A DNA stretch of 38,388 bases from Candidatus Methylopumilus universalis (GCA_945878605.1 CAMCTR010000002.1:1-38388); one strand, 5' to 3'. Positions 26,090 through 35,586 are shown, counted from the stretch's first letter. Notes: generated by a model not told the origin, from the sequence alone. Made by a program: numbers and translations.

Positions 26090-26115
26090 AAAAAGGGGCT
26101 TAGGCCCCTTTTTTT
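26090..26115 (+). terminator. Intrinsic terminator between rpsB and tsf
   Basis: GGGGC (26095-26099) pairs with GCCCC (26104-26108) around TTAG; the stem is flanked by A-run 26090-26094 and a T-run from 26109. The rpsB message ends here, with some read-through likely to feed tsf. Confidence 0.92.
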
Positions 26116-26138
26116 GTATCTAATACTTTTGAATGAAA

Positions 26139-26168
26139 CGGCTTTTAAGTGAACGCACCCTTAAGCCG
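26139..26168 (+). promoter_or_regulatory. Hairpin in the tsf leader
   Basis: CGGCTTTTAAG (26139-26149) can pair with CTTAAGCCG (26160-26168) with a two-base bulge. It lies after the rpsB terminator and 23 nt before tsf. It could shape tsf translation or mark an RNA processing site. Confidence 0.4.
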
Positions 26169-26191
26169 AGATTATATTTAAGGAGTTTTAA

Positions 26192-27067
26192 ATGGCTGAA
26201 ATTACCGCATCAATGGTAAAAGAATTACGTGAGCGCACTGATGCTCCGATGATGGACTGTAAAAAAGCGTTGTCAGAAGCTGAAGGCGATATGGACCGTG
26301 CTGAAGAGATTCTACGCGTGCGTTTTGGCAACAAAGCAAGCAAGGCTGCTGACCGTGTTGCTGCTGAAGGTACAGTTGGCGTTAGCATCAGTGCTGATGG
26401 CAAAACTGGTGCAATGATTGAAGTGAACTCTGAAACCGACTTCTGTGCTAAGAATGATGACTTCTTAACTTATGTGCGTGAATTAGCTTCTGTCGTTGAA
26501 AAAAACAACCCAGCTAACATCGAAGCAGTTTCAACGTTGCCTATGAATGGCAGCACAGCAGAAAACGTTCGTACACAACTGGTTGGTAAAATTGGTGAGA
26601 ACATTACACCGCGTCGTTTTGTTCGTTTAGCTGCTCAAGGTAAATTGGCTACTTACGTTCACGGTAGCAAAATTGGTGTCATCGTTGACGTTATTGGCGG
26701 TGACGAAACGCTCGGTAAAGATATCGCCATGCACATCGCTGCTGCGAAACCAAAGTCATTGGATGCTAGTGGCGTTGATGCAGCATTGATCGAAGCTGAA
26801 CGTCGTGTTGCGATCGAAAAAGCAAAAGAAGCTGGCAAGCCAGATGCAATGCTTGAGAAAATCGCTGACGGTACTGTGCAAAAATTCTTGAAAGAAGTCA
26901 CATTGCTTAGCCAAAACTTCGTTAAAGATGACAAGCTAACAGTTGATCAACTGTTGAAATCCAAAGGCGCTTCAATTGCTTCATTCACGATTTACACTGT
27001 GGGTGAGGGCATCGAAAAAGTGGTTATTGATTTCGCTGCTGAAGTTGCTGCTGCTGCTAAGCTATAA
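26192..27067 (+). CDS. tsf: Translation elongation factor Ts
   Basis: EF-Ts exchanges GDP for GTP on EF-Tu. The 291-residue protein has the N-terminal UBA-like domain with [31 protein letters not shown] and the family signature [28 protein letters not shown]. The core ends with [22 protein letters not shown] lies 7 nt before the ATG. Its separation from rpsB by a terminator suggests independent control of the two products. Confidence 0.98.
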   Translation: MAEITASMVKELRERTDAPMMDCKKALSEAEGDMDRAEEILRVRFGNKASKAADRVAAEGTVGVSISADGKTGAMIEVNSETDFCAKNDDFLTYVRELASVVEKNNPANIEAVSTLPMNGSTAENVRTQLVGKIGENITPRRFVRLAAQGKLATYVHGSKIGVIVDVIGGDETLGKDIAMHIAAAKPKSLDASGVDAALIEAERRVAIEKAKEAGKPDAMLEKIADGTVQKFLKEVTLLSQNFVKDDKLTVDQLLKSKGASIASFTIYTVGEGIEKVVIDFAAEVAAAAKL

Positions 27068-27074
27068 AAAATAA

Positions 27075-27155
27075 TTGTGTAGCGGATTTTTAGCGCCACA
27101 ATGTTGTAAACTCTAAAAACGATGATATCCAAGAAGAACTTGGCGTCATCGTTTT
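27075..27155 (+). promoter_or_regulatory. Two consecutive hairpins in the pyrH leader
   Basis: Hairpin 1 (27075-27101) pairs TTGTG and GCG with CGC and CACAA around a 9-nt loop, with a TA bulge. Hairpin 2 (27116-27155) pairs AAAACGATGA (27116-27125) perfectly with TCATCGTTTT (27146-27155), enclosing a second stem CCAAG/CTTGG with loop AAGAA. The second ends 12 nt before the pyrH ribosome site. It has only four T, so it is not a clear terminator. It may be a leader control element or a processed RNA end. Confidence 0.6.
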
Positions 27156-27181
27156 GTACAATAGAACAGGAGTTTTATACC

Positions 27182-27904
27182 GTGTCTGCACAAACGCCAA
27201 AATACAAACGCATCTTATTAAAACTTTCTGGCGAGGCTCTCATGGGTGATGATGCTTACGGCATCAATCGCGCCACCATCAATCGTATCGTTGGTGAAGT
27301 TAAAGAGGTCGTTGATTTGGGTGTGCAAGTAGCGGTAGTGATTGGTGGCGGTAATATTTTCCGTGGTGTTGCCCCAGCAGCCGAAGGCATGGATAGAGCT
27401 ACCGCCGATTACATGGGGATGCTCGCTACGGTGATGAACGCCTTAGCACTTCAAGATGCAATGAAACACATTGGTTTAGTCAGTCGTGTTCAATCAGCAC
27501 TCAATATCGAGCAAATTGCAGAGCCTTATATTCGAGGCAAGGCCATTCGATATTTAGAAGAGGGTCGTGTGGTTATTTTTGGGGCCGGCACAGGCAACCC
27601 ATTCTTTACGACCGATACAGCAGCAGCTTTACGCGGTCTTGAAATGAGTGCAGAAATTGTGATTAAGGCTACAAAAGTTGATGGTATTTACACGGACGAC
27701 CCTAAAACAAATCCCGATGCAATGCGCTACACCACAGTTTCATTTGATGAAGCCATTGGTAAGAATCTAAAAGTGATGGATGCCACTGCTTTAACGCTAT
27801 GTCGCGACCAAAATCTTCCAATTTCAGTATTTAGTATATTCAAGCAAGGTGCATTGAAGCGCGTGGTGATGGGTGAAGATGAAGGTACTAAAGTTTTAGC
27901 TTAA
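27182..27904 (+). CDS. pyrH: Uridylate kinase (UMP kinase)
   Basis: PyrH phosphorylates UMP to UDP and is the bacterial hexameric type regulated by GTP and UTP. The 240-residue protein has the amino acid kinase fold: [17 protein letters not shown] near the start, [11 protein letters not shown] and [17 protein letters not shown], and the acceptor-site stretch [15 protein letters not shown]. The GTG at 27182 is the start: AGGAG (27168-27172) lies 9 nt before it and the family begins here. The frame is open further upstream from an ATG at 27122, but that would translate the leader hairpin. frr follows after 61 nt. Confidence 0.96.
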   Translation: MSAQTPKYKRILLKLSGEALMGDDAYGINRATINRIVGEVKEVVDLGVQVAVVIGGGNIFRGVAPAAEGMDRATADYMGMLATVMNALALQDAMKHIGLVSRVQSALNIEQIAEPYIRGKAIRYLEEGRVVIFGAGTGNPFFTTDTAAALRGLEMSAEIVIKATKVDGIYTDDPKTNPDAMRYTTVSFDEAIGKNLKVMDATALTLCRDQNLPISVFSIFKQGALKRVVMGEDEGTKVLA

Positions 27905-27910
27905 GAGTTT

Positions 27911-27948
27911 TAACTTAAACTACCCTAATCAAACATCCAATTAAGTTA
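27911..27948 (+). repeat. AT-rich inverted repeat before frr
   Basis: TAACTTAA (27911-27918) and TTAAGTTA (27941-27948) are perfect 8-bp complements across a 22-nt spacer just after pyrH. The stem is weak; it might be an RNA end or chance in AT-rich sequence. Confidence 0.25.
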
Positions 27949-27965
27949 TTAGCAAGGAGAATTAA

Positions 27966-28523
27966 ATGTTAGCTGAATTAAGAACTAATGCAGAACAAAA
28001 GATGCAAAAGTCGCTAGATGCCCTTAAAAATGATTTGGGCAAAGTGCGCACAGGTCGTGCTCACACAGGCCTTTTAGATCATGTAATGGTTGAATATTAC
28101 GGCTCCATGGTGGCTGTAAACCAAGTGGCTAATGTAACATTAGGCGATGCCCGAACAATTAACGTGCAACCTTATGAAAAGCCAATGATAGGTAAGGTTG
28201 AAAAAGCCATTCGTGATGCTGATCTAGGCCTTAACCCAGCCACCAATGGCGATTTAATTCGTGTTCCCATGCCGATGTTAACCGAAGAGCGTCGAAGGGA
28301 TCTGATTAAAGTAGTACGTACAGAAGGCGAAAATGCAAAGGTTGCATTGCGTAATATTCGCCGTGACGCGAATGATGCGCTAAAAAAAATGATTAAGGAC
28401 AAAGATATCAGTGAGGATGATGAGCGTCGTTCGCAAGACGAGATTCAGAAAATTACTGATAAAAATGTGGCGGAAGTTGACAAAATGCTTCATGCCAAAG
28501 AAACAGATTTGATGGCAGTATAA
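27966..28523 (+). CDS. frr: Ribosome recycling factor
   Basis: RRF splits post-termination ribosomes together with EF-G. The 185-residue length is exact for the family. It has the helical start [33 protein letters not shown], the RTGRA motif, and the domain II segment [66 protein letters not shown] lies 5 nt before the ATG. It sits between pyrH and uppS, the usual place. Confidence 0.98.
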   Translation: MLAELRTNAEQKMQKSLDALKNDLGKVRTGRAHTGLLDHVMVEYYGSMVAVNQVANVTLGDARTINVQPYEKPMIGKVEKAIRDADLGLNPATNGDLIRVPMPMLTEERRRDLIKVVRTEGENAKVALRNIRRDANDALKKMIKDKDISEDDERRSQDEIQKITDKNVAEVDKMLHAKETDLMAV

Positions 28524-28566
28524 GCTGACTTTAATGAAGAATTTTATATTCAATATGGAGCTTTAA

Positions 28567-29313
28567 TTGGGTATATTCTCGAGCTCAACGAGCTCTATTC
28601 CTGAAGTGATTGAAATCCCACGCCACATTGCGATAATCATGGATGGAAATGGGCGTTGGGCTAAAAAACGTTTTCTACCTCGCGTTGCAGGACATAAAGT
28701 TGGGGTCGAGACAATCCGAGCTATTGTTAATCAATCTATAGATATGGGGGTTAAGTATCTGACATTGTTTGCATTTAGTAGCGAAAATTGGCGTAGACCC
28801 CCTAAAGAAGTTAGCTTTTTGATGGGCTTATTCAGGGTAGTGCTAATAAAAGAAGCGGTCAAGTTTAACGAGAGTAATGTTCGTTTTGTGATGATTGGAG
28901 ATCGATCCCGTTTCAGTTTATCCGTAGTTGCTGAAATCGAAAAAGCTGAGCGATTAACATCTAGCAATACAGGACTGACGCTCACGATTGCAGCTAATTA
29001 TGGTGGGAGATGGGATGTGCTTCAGGCTTTTAATGCTATGCAAACAGCTCATCCGGAATTGGCTAGTCAATATAGAGAAGCTGACTTAAGTCCATACTTT
29101 TCAATGCATTACGCTCCGGAACCAGATTTATTTATACGTACAGGAGGTGAGAAGCGAATTAGCAATTTCTTGCTTTGGCAATTAGCGTATACCGAGCTAT
29201 ATTTTACAGATACTCTTTGGCCTGACTTTGATAATAGTGCGTTCAAGCTAGCGATCAAATCCTATCAACAACGTGAGCGTCGCTTTGGGCGCACCAGTGA
29301 ACAGTTAAGATAG
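28567..29313 (+). CDS. uppS: Undecaprenyl pyrophosphate synthase
   Basis: UppS makes the C55 lipid that carries peptidoglycan and O-antigen units. The 248-residue protein has HIAIIMDGNGRWAKKR with catalytic Asp26, GHKVGVETIRAIV, FAFSSENWRRPPKEV and, near the end, DLFIRTGGEKRISNFLLWQLAYTELYFTDTLWPDF, all diagnostic of cis-prenyltransferases. The start codon is TTG at 28567: GGAG (28557-28560) lies exactly 6 nt upstream and no ATG is available before the conserved part. A weaker start codon may keep output low relative to frr. cdsA follows after 5 nt. Confidence 0.96.
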   Translation: MGIFSSSTSSIPEVIEIPRHIAIIMDGNGRWAKKRFLPRVAGHKVGVETIRAIVNQSIDMGVKYLTLFAFSSENWRRPPKEVSFLMGLFRVVLIKEAVKFNESNVRFVMIGDRSRFSLSVVAEIEKAERLTSSNTGLTLTIAANYGGRWDVLQAFNAMQTAHPELASQYREADLSPYFSMHYAPEPDLFIRTGGEKRISNFLLWQLAYTELYFTDTLWPDFDNSAFKLAIKSYQQRERRFGRTSEQLR

Positions 29314-29318
29314 TACCG

Positions 29319-30134
29319 ATGCTCAAAACCCGCCTCATTACCTCTTTTTTACTCATCACGAGCTTTTTAGCAGCGCTAATTTATTTCCCCACAAATTATT
29401 GGAATGTTTCAATGACGGCTATGCTCGCAATTGCGATACGGGAATGGGCATTAATGTCCAACTTTAGCAAAGCAGCACAATGGACGTTTGCCGGCTTAAT
29501 TTTTATTACGGGGGTGTATGTTGTTTTTAACCAACAACTACTTCTAACCAACTTGATTCTAATGGCGATGCCAATTTCAGTATTATTTTGGCTCATTGTC
29601 GTTCCAGTTCTTTTATGGTCCCAAATTCACATCAAAAATTCTTGGTTAATGGGGCTCACTGGATTAGTTGCATTAGTTCCATTTGGTCTTGCCATGATAG
29701 GTTTAAGGGATTTTAACCCTTTTATACTGCTTGGCATCGCAATGATTGTGTGGATTGCCGACAGTGCAGCCTACTTTACTGGCAAGCGCTATGGCAAACA
29801 TAAGCTTGCACCACTGGTCAGTCCAGGGAAAACATGGGAAGGGGTTGCAGGCGCCTGGTTAGCAACATCCATTTATGCTTTAATCATGATCAAAATTACG
29901 GGACTAAGTTACTGGTTTATTTTATTATTCTGGGCATTGATGGCAATGAGTATTTTGGGTGATTTATTTGAGTCACTGATCAAGCGACAAGCTGGCGTCA
30001 AAGACAGCGGCAACCTATTACCTGGTCATGGCGGGTTGTTAGATCGGGTTGATGGTTTAATGCCTGTTGTGCCTTTTGTGGTTTTTATCATGATGCTTCC
30101 AATCTACATTCGGTATATTTTAACTAATGCCTAA
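29319..30134 (+). CDS. cdsA: Phosphatidate cytidylyltransferase
   Basis: CdsA makes CDP-diacylglycerol, the precursor of all major phospholipids, at the inner membrane. The 271-residue protein is mostly hydrophobic with about seven to eight helices and ends with the family signature KDSGNLLPGHGGLLDRVDGLM (about 226-246). VSPGKTWEGVAGA is the second landmark. The N-terminus starts with a membrane helix (LITSFLLITSFLAALIYF). It overlaps dxr by 8 nt, showing coupled translation. Confidence 0.95.
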   Translation: MLKTRLITSFLLITSFLAALIYFPTNYWNVSMTAMLAIAIREWALMSNFSKAAQWTFAGLIFITGVYVVFNQQLLLTNLILMAMPISVLFWLIVVPVLLWSQIHIKNSWLMGLTGLVALVPFGLAMIGLRDFNPFILLGIAMIVWIADSAAYFTGKRYGKHKLAPLVSPGKTWEGVAGAWLATSIYALIMIKITGLSYWFILLFWALMAMSILGDLFESLIKRQAGVKDSGNLLPGHGGLLDRVDGLMPVVPFVVFIMMLPIYIRYILTNA

Positions 30135-31314
30135 ATTGCAGCACGTCACCATACTCGGTGCGACAGGTACTATAGGCGTCAATACCCTGGATGTCATTTC
30201 ACAGCATCCTCATCGGTTTGAAGTATTTGCATTAACAGCTAATCAAAACGTTGATGCTTTATTCAGTCAATGCCAAAAATTTAATCCTCGCTATGCTGTT
30301 ATGCTCGAAGAGCATGCGTCTGAGCAGTTATCTGTTAAGTTAAAAGAAGCAGGCAGCCCAACCGAAGTGCTTCATGGAATGTCGGCATTAGAGTTTGTTT
30401 CCGCGCATGAAAAAGTCGATGCTGTGATGGCCGCGATTGTCGGCTCTGCGGGCTTGAAGCCAGCCATTGCAGCGGCGAAAGCTGGAAAGCGCATTTTGTT
30501 GGCCAACAAAGAAACGCTTGTAATGGCCGGTAGTATTTTTATGCAAGCTGTAGAAGAGGGCGGTGCGACACTGCTACCAATTGATAGTGAGCATAACGCG
30601 ATATTCCAAGTTATGCCACAGGGCAAATTCGCAAGCTTAATTGACGGCGGCGTTAAAAAAATTCTTCTTACTGCATCTGGTGGGCCGTTTCGCAAAGCAA
30701 GTTCGGACGAGCTTAAGCGCGTTACACTAAAACAGGCTTTGAATCATCCTAACTGGGTGATGGGGCCAAAAATCACCATCGATTCGGCAACGCTCATGAA
30801 TAAAGGCTTAGAAGTTATAGAGGCGCATTGGCTGTTTAACGCCTCACCAGCGCAAATTGAGGTGGTGGTGCATCCTCAAAGCGTAATTCACTCCATGGTT
30901 GAATATATTGATGGCTCCGTGCTTGCCCAGCTAGGTAATCCCGATATGCGCACGCCAATCGCTTATGCCTTGGGCTATCCAGAGCGCATGCAAAGTGGTG
31001 TTAGTTCACTCGATTTATTCAAAATTGCACGACTAGATTTTGAGGCACCTGATACACAAAAATTCCCATGTCTACGATTGGCCTTTGATGCATTAAAAAC
31101 TGGCGGTAATGCCGCAGCGATTATGAATGCAGCTAATGAAGTTGCTGTAGAAGCGTTTATCAAAGAAAAAATCGGCTTTACAGATATTCCTGCACTCATT
31201 GAATCAGTCTTAGAAAATAGCCAAATTAAAGCTGTCTCGGATTTGGAAATGCTAATTACCTCCGACCAAGAAGCAAGAATTTCTGCTGAAGCATGGGTGA
31301 AAAGCTTCGTATGA
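30127..31314 (+). CDS. dxr: 1-deoxy-D-xylulose 5-phosphate reductoisomerase
   Basis: Dxr makes 2-C-methylerythritol 4-phosphate, the committed step of isoprenoid synthesis, feeding UppS. The 395-residue protein has the NADPH site LGATGTIGVNTLDVI (a Ser-to-Ala variant of the usual GSTGSIG), ANKETLVMAG, the metal/substrate residues in LPIDSEHNAIFQ, and NHPNWVMGPKITIDSATLMNKGLEVIEAHWLF. PQSVIHSMVEYIDGSVLAQLGNPDMRTPIAYAL completes the set. It overlaps cdsA in front and rseP behind (ATGA). Confidence 0.97.
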   Translation: MPKLQHVTILGATGTIGVNTLDVISQHPHRFEVFALTANQNVDALFSQCQKFNPRYAVMLEEHASEQLSVKLKEAGSPTEVLHGMSALEFVSAHEKVDAVMAAIVGSAGLKPAIAAAKAGKRILLANKETLVMAGSIFMQAVEEGGATLLPIDSEHNAIFQVMPQGKFASLIDGGVKKILLTASGGPFRKASSDELKRVTLKQALNHPNWVMGPKITIDSATLMNKGLEVIEAHWLFNASPAQIEVVVHPQSVIHSMVEYIDGSVLAQLGNPDMRTPIAYALGYPERMQSGVSSLDLFKIARLDFEAPDTQKFPCLRLAFDALKTGGNAAAIMNAANEVAVEAFIKEKIGFTDIPALIESVLENSQIKAVSDLEMLITSDQEARISAEAWVKSFV

Positions 31315-32684
31315 TCACCTTGCTTGCCTTTGTATTCACATTAGCGATTTTAATTGCCATTCATGAGTTCGGACATTATCAAGTTGCCAAATGGTGCGGC
31401 GTTAAGGTGCTTAAGTTTTCATTAGGCTTTGGCCGTCCGATTTTCTCTAGAAAGTTTGGCCAAGACCAAACTGAGTTTGTGATCTCTGCATTGCCATTCG
31501 GCGGCTTCGTCAAAATGTTGGATGAGGGTGAAATTTCCGAAAATGAAAAATTATTATTAAATCACCAAGACCTAAATCGAGCCTTTAACCGCCAAAGTGT
31601 TGTTAAGCGGATTGCGATTGTGGCAGCAGGTCCCATTGCTAATCTCTTACTCGCTGTTGCCTTGTATTGGGTGTTAATGTTGCAGGGCACGACCGGTCTG
31701 AAGCCCGTCTTAGCAGAGGTTCCGAAATCATCACCAGCAAGCATCGCTCAACTACATCAGGGTGATTTGGTTGTAAGCGTTGCTGGGGAGCCAGTTAAAT
31801 TATGGCAAGACCTTCAATGGGTACTCATTCGTCATGCGTTTAAAACGCAGGCTATCGAGATTGAAACACTGGATGATCAACATACCTTACACCTAAATAA
31901 AATCGATATCTCAAGCATTACAGAGGCTGATTTAGATAAGGATTTTTTATCAAAACTAGGACTTCAGTCTAAGCACCCTAAAGTGTTGCCAATTATTGGC
32001 TCGGTATTGAAAGATACGCCTGCAGAGAATGCTGGGTTACAAGCAGGCGATAGAGTGACCAATGCCGATGGAGTAATTATTGAGGATTGGGAAACGCTTG
32101 TGAAAATCATTCAATCAAGCCCAGATAAAAATTTACTACTTAATGTACAAAGGTCAAATCAAAAATTAATGATTAATGTATTACCCAAGGGCATAAACAA
32201 AAATGGTAAAAAAACAGGCCAAATTGGCGCATCAGTTTTGGTTGATGAAACATTGATGGCTGATTATTTAATAACCTTCCATAGATCGCCTGGGGAGGCA
32301 TTGCTGAAAGCAATTGAAAAAACCTATGAAACGGCTACATTTAGTTTAAAGATGCTAGGTAATATACTGACAGGAAAGATCTCAATCAAGTCGATTAGCG
32401 GCCCAGTCACGATTGCCACTTATGCAGGTCAAAGTGCGCATTTGGGAACAAACGCGTTCATAGCCTTTTTAGCAGTGATTAGCATCAGCCTTGGCGTGTT
32501 AAATATCCTGCCAATCCCTGTGTTGGATGGGGGGCATTTGTTGTATTATATGGTTGAATTAATCAAGGGAAGCCCTGTTTCCGAGCAAACGATGGAAGTT
32601 GGTCAGCGCATTGGATTAGCAATCTTAGGATTGCTCATGGTCTTTGCCTTATATAATGATATTAATAGATTAATAGCGGGCTAA
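31311..32684 (+). CDS. rseP: Site-2 membrane protease RseP
   Basis: RseP cuts anti-sigma factors inside the membrane to release the envelope stress sigma factor and also clears signal peptides. The 457-residue protein has the zinc motif HEFGH at 18-22 in its first helix, two PDZ domains in the periplasm (about 115-285), and the C-terminal NILPIPVLDGGHLLYYMVE with the third zinc ligand Asp. The ATG at 31311 is used: it overlaps the dxr stop as ATGA and gives the canonical MITLLAFVFTLAILIAIHEFGHY; an in-frame ATG at 31293 would add six residues. bamA follows after 6 nt. Confidence 0.97.
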   Translation: MITLLAFVFTLAILIAIHEFGHYQVAKWCGVKVLKFSLGFGRPIFSRKFGQDQTEFVISALPFGGFVKMLDEGEISENEKLLLNHQDLNRAFNRQSVVKRIAIVAAGPIANLLLAVALYWVLMLQGTTGLKPVLAEVPKSSPASIAQLHQGDLVVSVAGEPVKLWQDLQWVLIRHAFKTQAIEIETLDDQHTLHLNKIDISSITEADLDKDFLSKLGLQSKHPKVLPIIGSVLKDTPAENAGLQAGDRVTNADGVIIEDWETLVKIIQSSPDKNLLLNVQRSNQKLMINVLPKGINKNGKKTGQIGASVLVDETLMADYLITFHRSPGEALLKAIEKTYETATFSLKMLGNILTGKISIKSISGPVTIATYAGQSAHLGTNAFIAFLAVISISLGVLNILPIPVLDGGHLLYYMVELIKGSPVSEQTMEVGQRIGLAILGLLMVFALYNDINRLIAG

Positions 32685-32690
32685 GGCTTA

Positions 32691-35027
32691 ATGATTTCTA
32701 AAGAAAAATTACGTGCAAAATTAAAGCAATTTCCGCTAGCGGTGATTGGACTTTATGCTTCAAGTGCATTTGCAATGGACCCGTTTGTCGTAAAAGATAT
32801 TCGCGTAGAAGGCATTCAGCGTACAGAAGCTGGCACGGTTTTTAGTTACTTGCCTGTAAAAGTCGGTGAAACCATGGATGACGATAAGGCTACGCAAGCA
32901 ATTAAGTCACTCTATGGAACAGGATTTTTCAAGGATGTGCGCGTAGAAGCCGATCAAGACGTTCTGGTCGTTACTGTTAAAGAGCGCTCAGCGATTGCAC
33001 AAATCACTTTCAACGGTAATAAATCATTTCCAACAGATAAAATGAAAGAAGGGCTCAAGCAAATTGGCCTTTCTGAAGGACTTATTTTTGATAAGTCGAT
33101 GCTAGACCGTGCAGAGCAAGAAATTAAGCGACAGTACCTGTCACAAGGAAAGTATGGCGCAAGTGTTAAAGCATCAGCAAGTCCATTAGAACGTAATCGT
33201 GTTGGTCTTCGTTTCGAAATTGAAGAGGGTGCAGTTTCCAAAATCAGAAGTATCAATATCGTTGGCAACCAAGCGTTTACTGAAGATGAATTGCATCAGC
33301 AATTTAAGCTTACAACACCAGATTGGATGACATGGTGGAGTAAGAATGATCAATACTCAAAACAAAAGCTCACCGCAGACTTAGAGGCTATGCGTTCTTT
33401 TTATATGAACCAAGGCTATTTAGAGTTCAATATTGATTCAACTCAAGTATCTATCACGCCAGACAAACGCGATATTTACATCACAGCGAATATTACTGAG
33501 GGTGAAAAGTACACGGTGACGGGCATTAAAGTGGCTGGCGATACCATCATTCCAGAGGATGATCTTCGTAAGCTAATTGGCTTAAATGCTGGCGATACTT
33601 TTAACCGTCAAAAAGTGACCACGTCGACCAAGGCGATGAGTGACCGCTTAGGTAACGAAGGATACGCGTTTGCTAATGTGAATGCAGTACCGGAAGTGGA
33701 TAAAGAGAAGCATACGGTAGCATTTACCTTTATGGTGGATCCTGGTCGCCGCGTTTACGTGCGTCGCATCAACCTAACTGGCAATACTAGAACGCGGGAT
33801 GAAGTCATTCGACGTGAAATGCGTCAGATGGAATCATCATGGTATGGCGCAGACAAAATTACGCGTTCTAAGCAACGTTTGGATCGTTTGCAATACTTCT
33901 CAGATGTAAACCTCGAGACGCCAGCTGTTCCTGGCACATCTGATCAAGTGGATGTTAACGTTAAAGTCACAGAAAAATCAACAGGTAGCATTATGTTTGG
34001 CGCAGGCTTGTCTAGTTATGAAGGTATTTTGTTGGGTGTGACAGTCAATCAAAACAACTTCTTAGGTACAGGTAATCGAGTAGCTGCGCAAGTTAATACC
34101 GGTAAGATCAATACTGTTTACTCATTGTCTTACACCGACCCATACTTTACACCTGATGGTATTAGTCGAACATTTAATATTTACCGTCGAGATGTGGATA
34201 CAACTCGTATGTCAATTGCCACTGGTTCTTATCAGACTTCATCATACGGCGGTGGCATTTCATTTGGTATGCCCCTAAATGAACGTGATTCAGTTAATGC
34301 CGGCATTTCGTTCGATTACACTGACGTAACACTTCAAGCAAACAGTCCCCAGCGATTCAAGCGATATTGCGGTGCTAATGAAAACTTGGGCTGTGAAAAC
34401 TATTCTTATATGCTCAATTTAGGCTGGGCACATGACACGCGCGACAGTACTTTATTTCCAAAAGAGGGTGTTTACCAAAGAATTTTGGCTGAAATTGGAC
34501 TGCCAGGTTTGGATTTGGAGTACTACAAGCTAGATTATAAACATACTTGGTATCAACCCATTAACCAATTCATGACGTTTTCACTTAATGGAGAGTTTGG
34601 CTATGGTGATACCTATGGATCAAAAGCATTTCCGTATTTCAAAAATTACTATGTTGGGGGCGTAAACTCGGTTCGCGGCTATGATACAAGCGCGATTGGC
34701 CCTTTTGCTAAACCAGATCCAGTCACTAACAGTTTCGGATACTTTGAAGGTGGAACTAAGCGTGTTGTGGGTAATGCGGAAATTTACTTCCCCGTGCCTG
34801 GTATGAAAGACTCAAGTCAGTTACGTTTAAGCACATTCATTGATGCTGGTAACGTGTATACAGCAGATCAAAGTGTAAGCCTGGGTGACTTGAGGTATTC
34901 AGCAGGTGCTGGCATTAGCTGGTATTCTCCTTTTGGTCCAATAAAATTGGTTTTTGCAAAAGCGCTAAATCCACAATCGACTGACAGAACACAGATGATT
35001 CAATTCCAAATGGGATCACAGTTTTAA
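32691..35027 (+). CDS. bamA: Outer membrane protein assembly factor BamA
   Basis: BamA is the central pore of the machine that folds beta-barrel proteins into the outer membrane. The 778-residue protein has a signal peptide cut near residue 28 (ASSAFA before MDPFVVKDIRVEG), five POTRA domains (about 30-430) each with a typical beta-alpha-alpha-beta pattern, and a C-terminal barrel of about 350 residues. GGVNSVRGYDTSAIGPF contains the VRGY motif of the Omp85 family, and the last residue is Phe, as expected for barrel proteins. It sits between rseP and skp, the common arrangement. Confidence 0.97.
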   Translation: MISKEKLRAKLKQFPLAVIGLYASSAFAMDPFVVKDIRVEGIQRTEAGTVFSYLPVKVGETMDDDKATQAIKSLYGTGFFKDVRVEADQDVLVVTVKERSAIAQITFNGNKSFPTDKMKEGLKQIGLSEGLIFDKSMLDRAEQEIKRQYLSQGKYGASVKASASPLERNRVGLRFEIEEGAVSKIRSINIVGNQAFTEDELHQQFKLTTPDWMTWWSKNDQYSKQKLTADLEAMRSFYMNQGYLEFNIDSTQVSITPDKRDIYITANITEGEKYTVTGIKVAGDTIIPEDDLRKLIGLNAGDTFNRQKVTTSTKAMSDRLGNEGYAFANVNAVPEVDKEKHTVAFTFMVDPGRRVYVRRINLTGNTRTRDEVIRREMRQMESSWYGADKITRSKQRLDRLQYFSDVNLETPAVPGTSDQVDVNVKVTEKSTGSIMFGAGLSSYEGILLGVTVNQNNFLGTGNRVAAQVNTGKINTVYSLSYTDPYFTPDGISRTFNIYRRDVDTTRMSIATGSYQTSSYGGGISFGMPLNERDSVNAGISFDYTDVTLQANSPQRFKRYCGANENLGCENYSYMLNLGWAHDTRDSTLFPKEGVYQRILAEIGLPGLDLEYYKLDYKHTWYQPINQFMTFSLNGEFGYGDTYGSKAFPYFKNYYVGGVNSVRGYDTSAIGPFAKPDPVTNSFGYFEGGTKRVVGNAEIYFPVPGMKDSSQLRLSTFIDAGNVYTADQSVSLGDLRYSAGAGISWYSPFGPIKLVFAKALNPQSTDRTQMIQFQMGSQF

Positions 35028-35058
35028 TTAGCAATATCAATATATTAGGAGATTTTAA

Positions 35059-35562
35059 TTGAGTAAATTATTTAGTCATTTATTGATCACTGGTTTGTTT
35101 GCCTTTACAGTGAATACAAATGCAGCTGAGCTTAAAATTGGTTATGTGCAAGTTGATAAAATCTTGCAGGAAGCCCCTCAAACATCAGAAAGTGGTAAGA
35201 AGCTAGAGAAAGAATTTAGTCCGCGCACGCAAGAATTAGAGCGTTTGCAAAAGCAAATTAAAGATATTGAAACGTCTTTTGATAAAGATGCGTTAACTAT
35301 GTCAGATGCCGATAGAAAAAATAAAGAACGAGAAGCAGCCAATCTCAAAATCGAATTTCAACGCAAGCAGCGCGAATTACGTGAAGATGTAAATCTACGT
35401 AAAAATGAAGAGTTAGGCTCATTGCAAGAACGCATCAATAAAGCTGTGACAGCAGTATCAGAAGCCGAAGGTTATGATTTGGTTGTCTACGGTGGTGTGG
35501 CATATGCAAACAAAAAGATAGACATTACAGAAAAAGTGCTTAAGTCATTAGGAAAAAGATAA
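35059..35562 (+). CDS. skp: Periplasmic chaperone Skp/OmpH
   Basis: Skp is a trimeric chaperone that holds unfolded outer-membrane proteins on the way to BamA. The 167-residue protein has a signal peptide (about 1-22, ending VNTNA), then ELKIGYVQVDKILQEAPQTSESGKKLEKEF and a long charged coiled-coil of about 80 residues, ending with YDLVVYGGVAYANKKIDITEKVLKSLGK. The start is TTG at 35059, with AGGAG (35047-35051) 7 nt ahead; no ATG is available in frame before the signal peptide. lpxD follows 24 nt downstream. Confidence 0.92.
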   Translation: MSKLFSHLLITGLFAFTVNTNAAELKIGYVQVDKILQEAPQTSESGKKLEKEFSPRTQELERLQKQIKDIETSFDKDALTMSDADRKNKEREAANLKIEFQRKQRELREDVNLRKNEELGSLQERINKAVTAVSEAEGYDLVVYGGVAYANKKIDITEKVLKSLGKR

Positions 35563-35586
35563 GACTGAATTGAGCTGATTAACATT

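Noticed and set aside
27122-27181. N-terminal extension of pyrH from an upstream ATG
   Set aside because: It would translate through the leader hairpin, lacks homology to UMP kinases, and the GTG at 27182 has its own AGGAG ribosome site.
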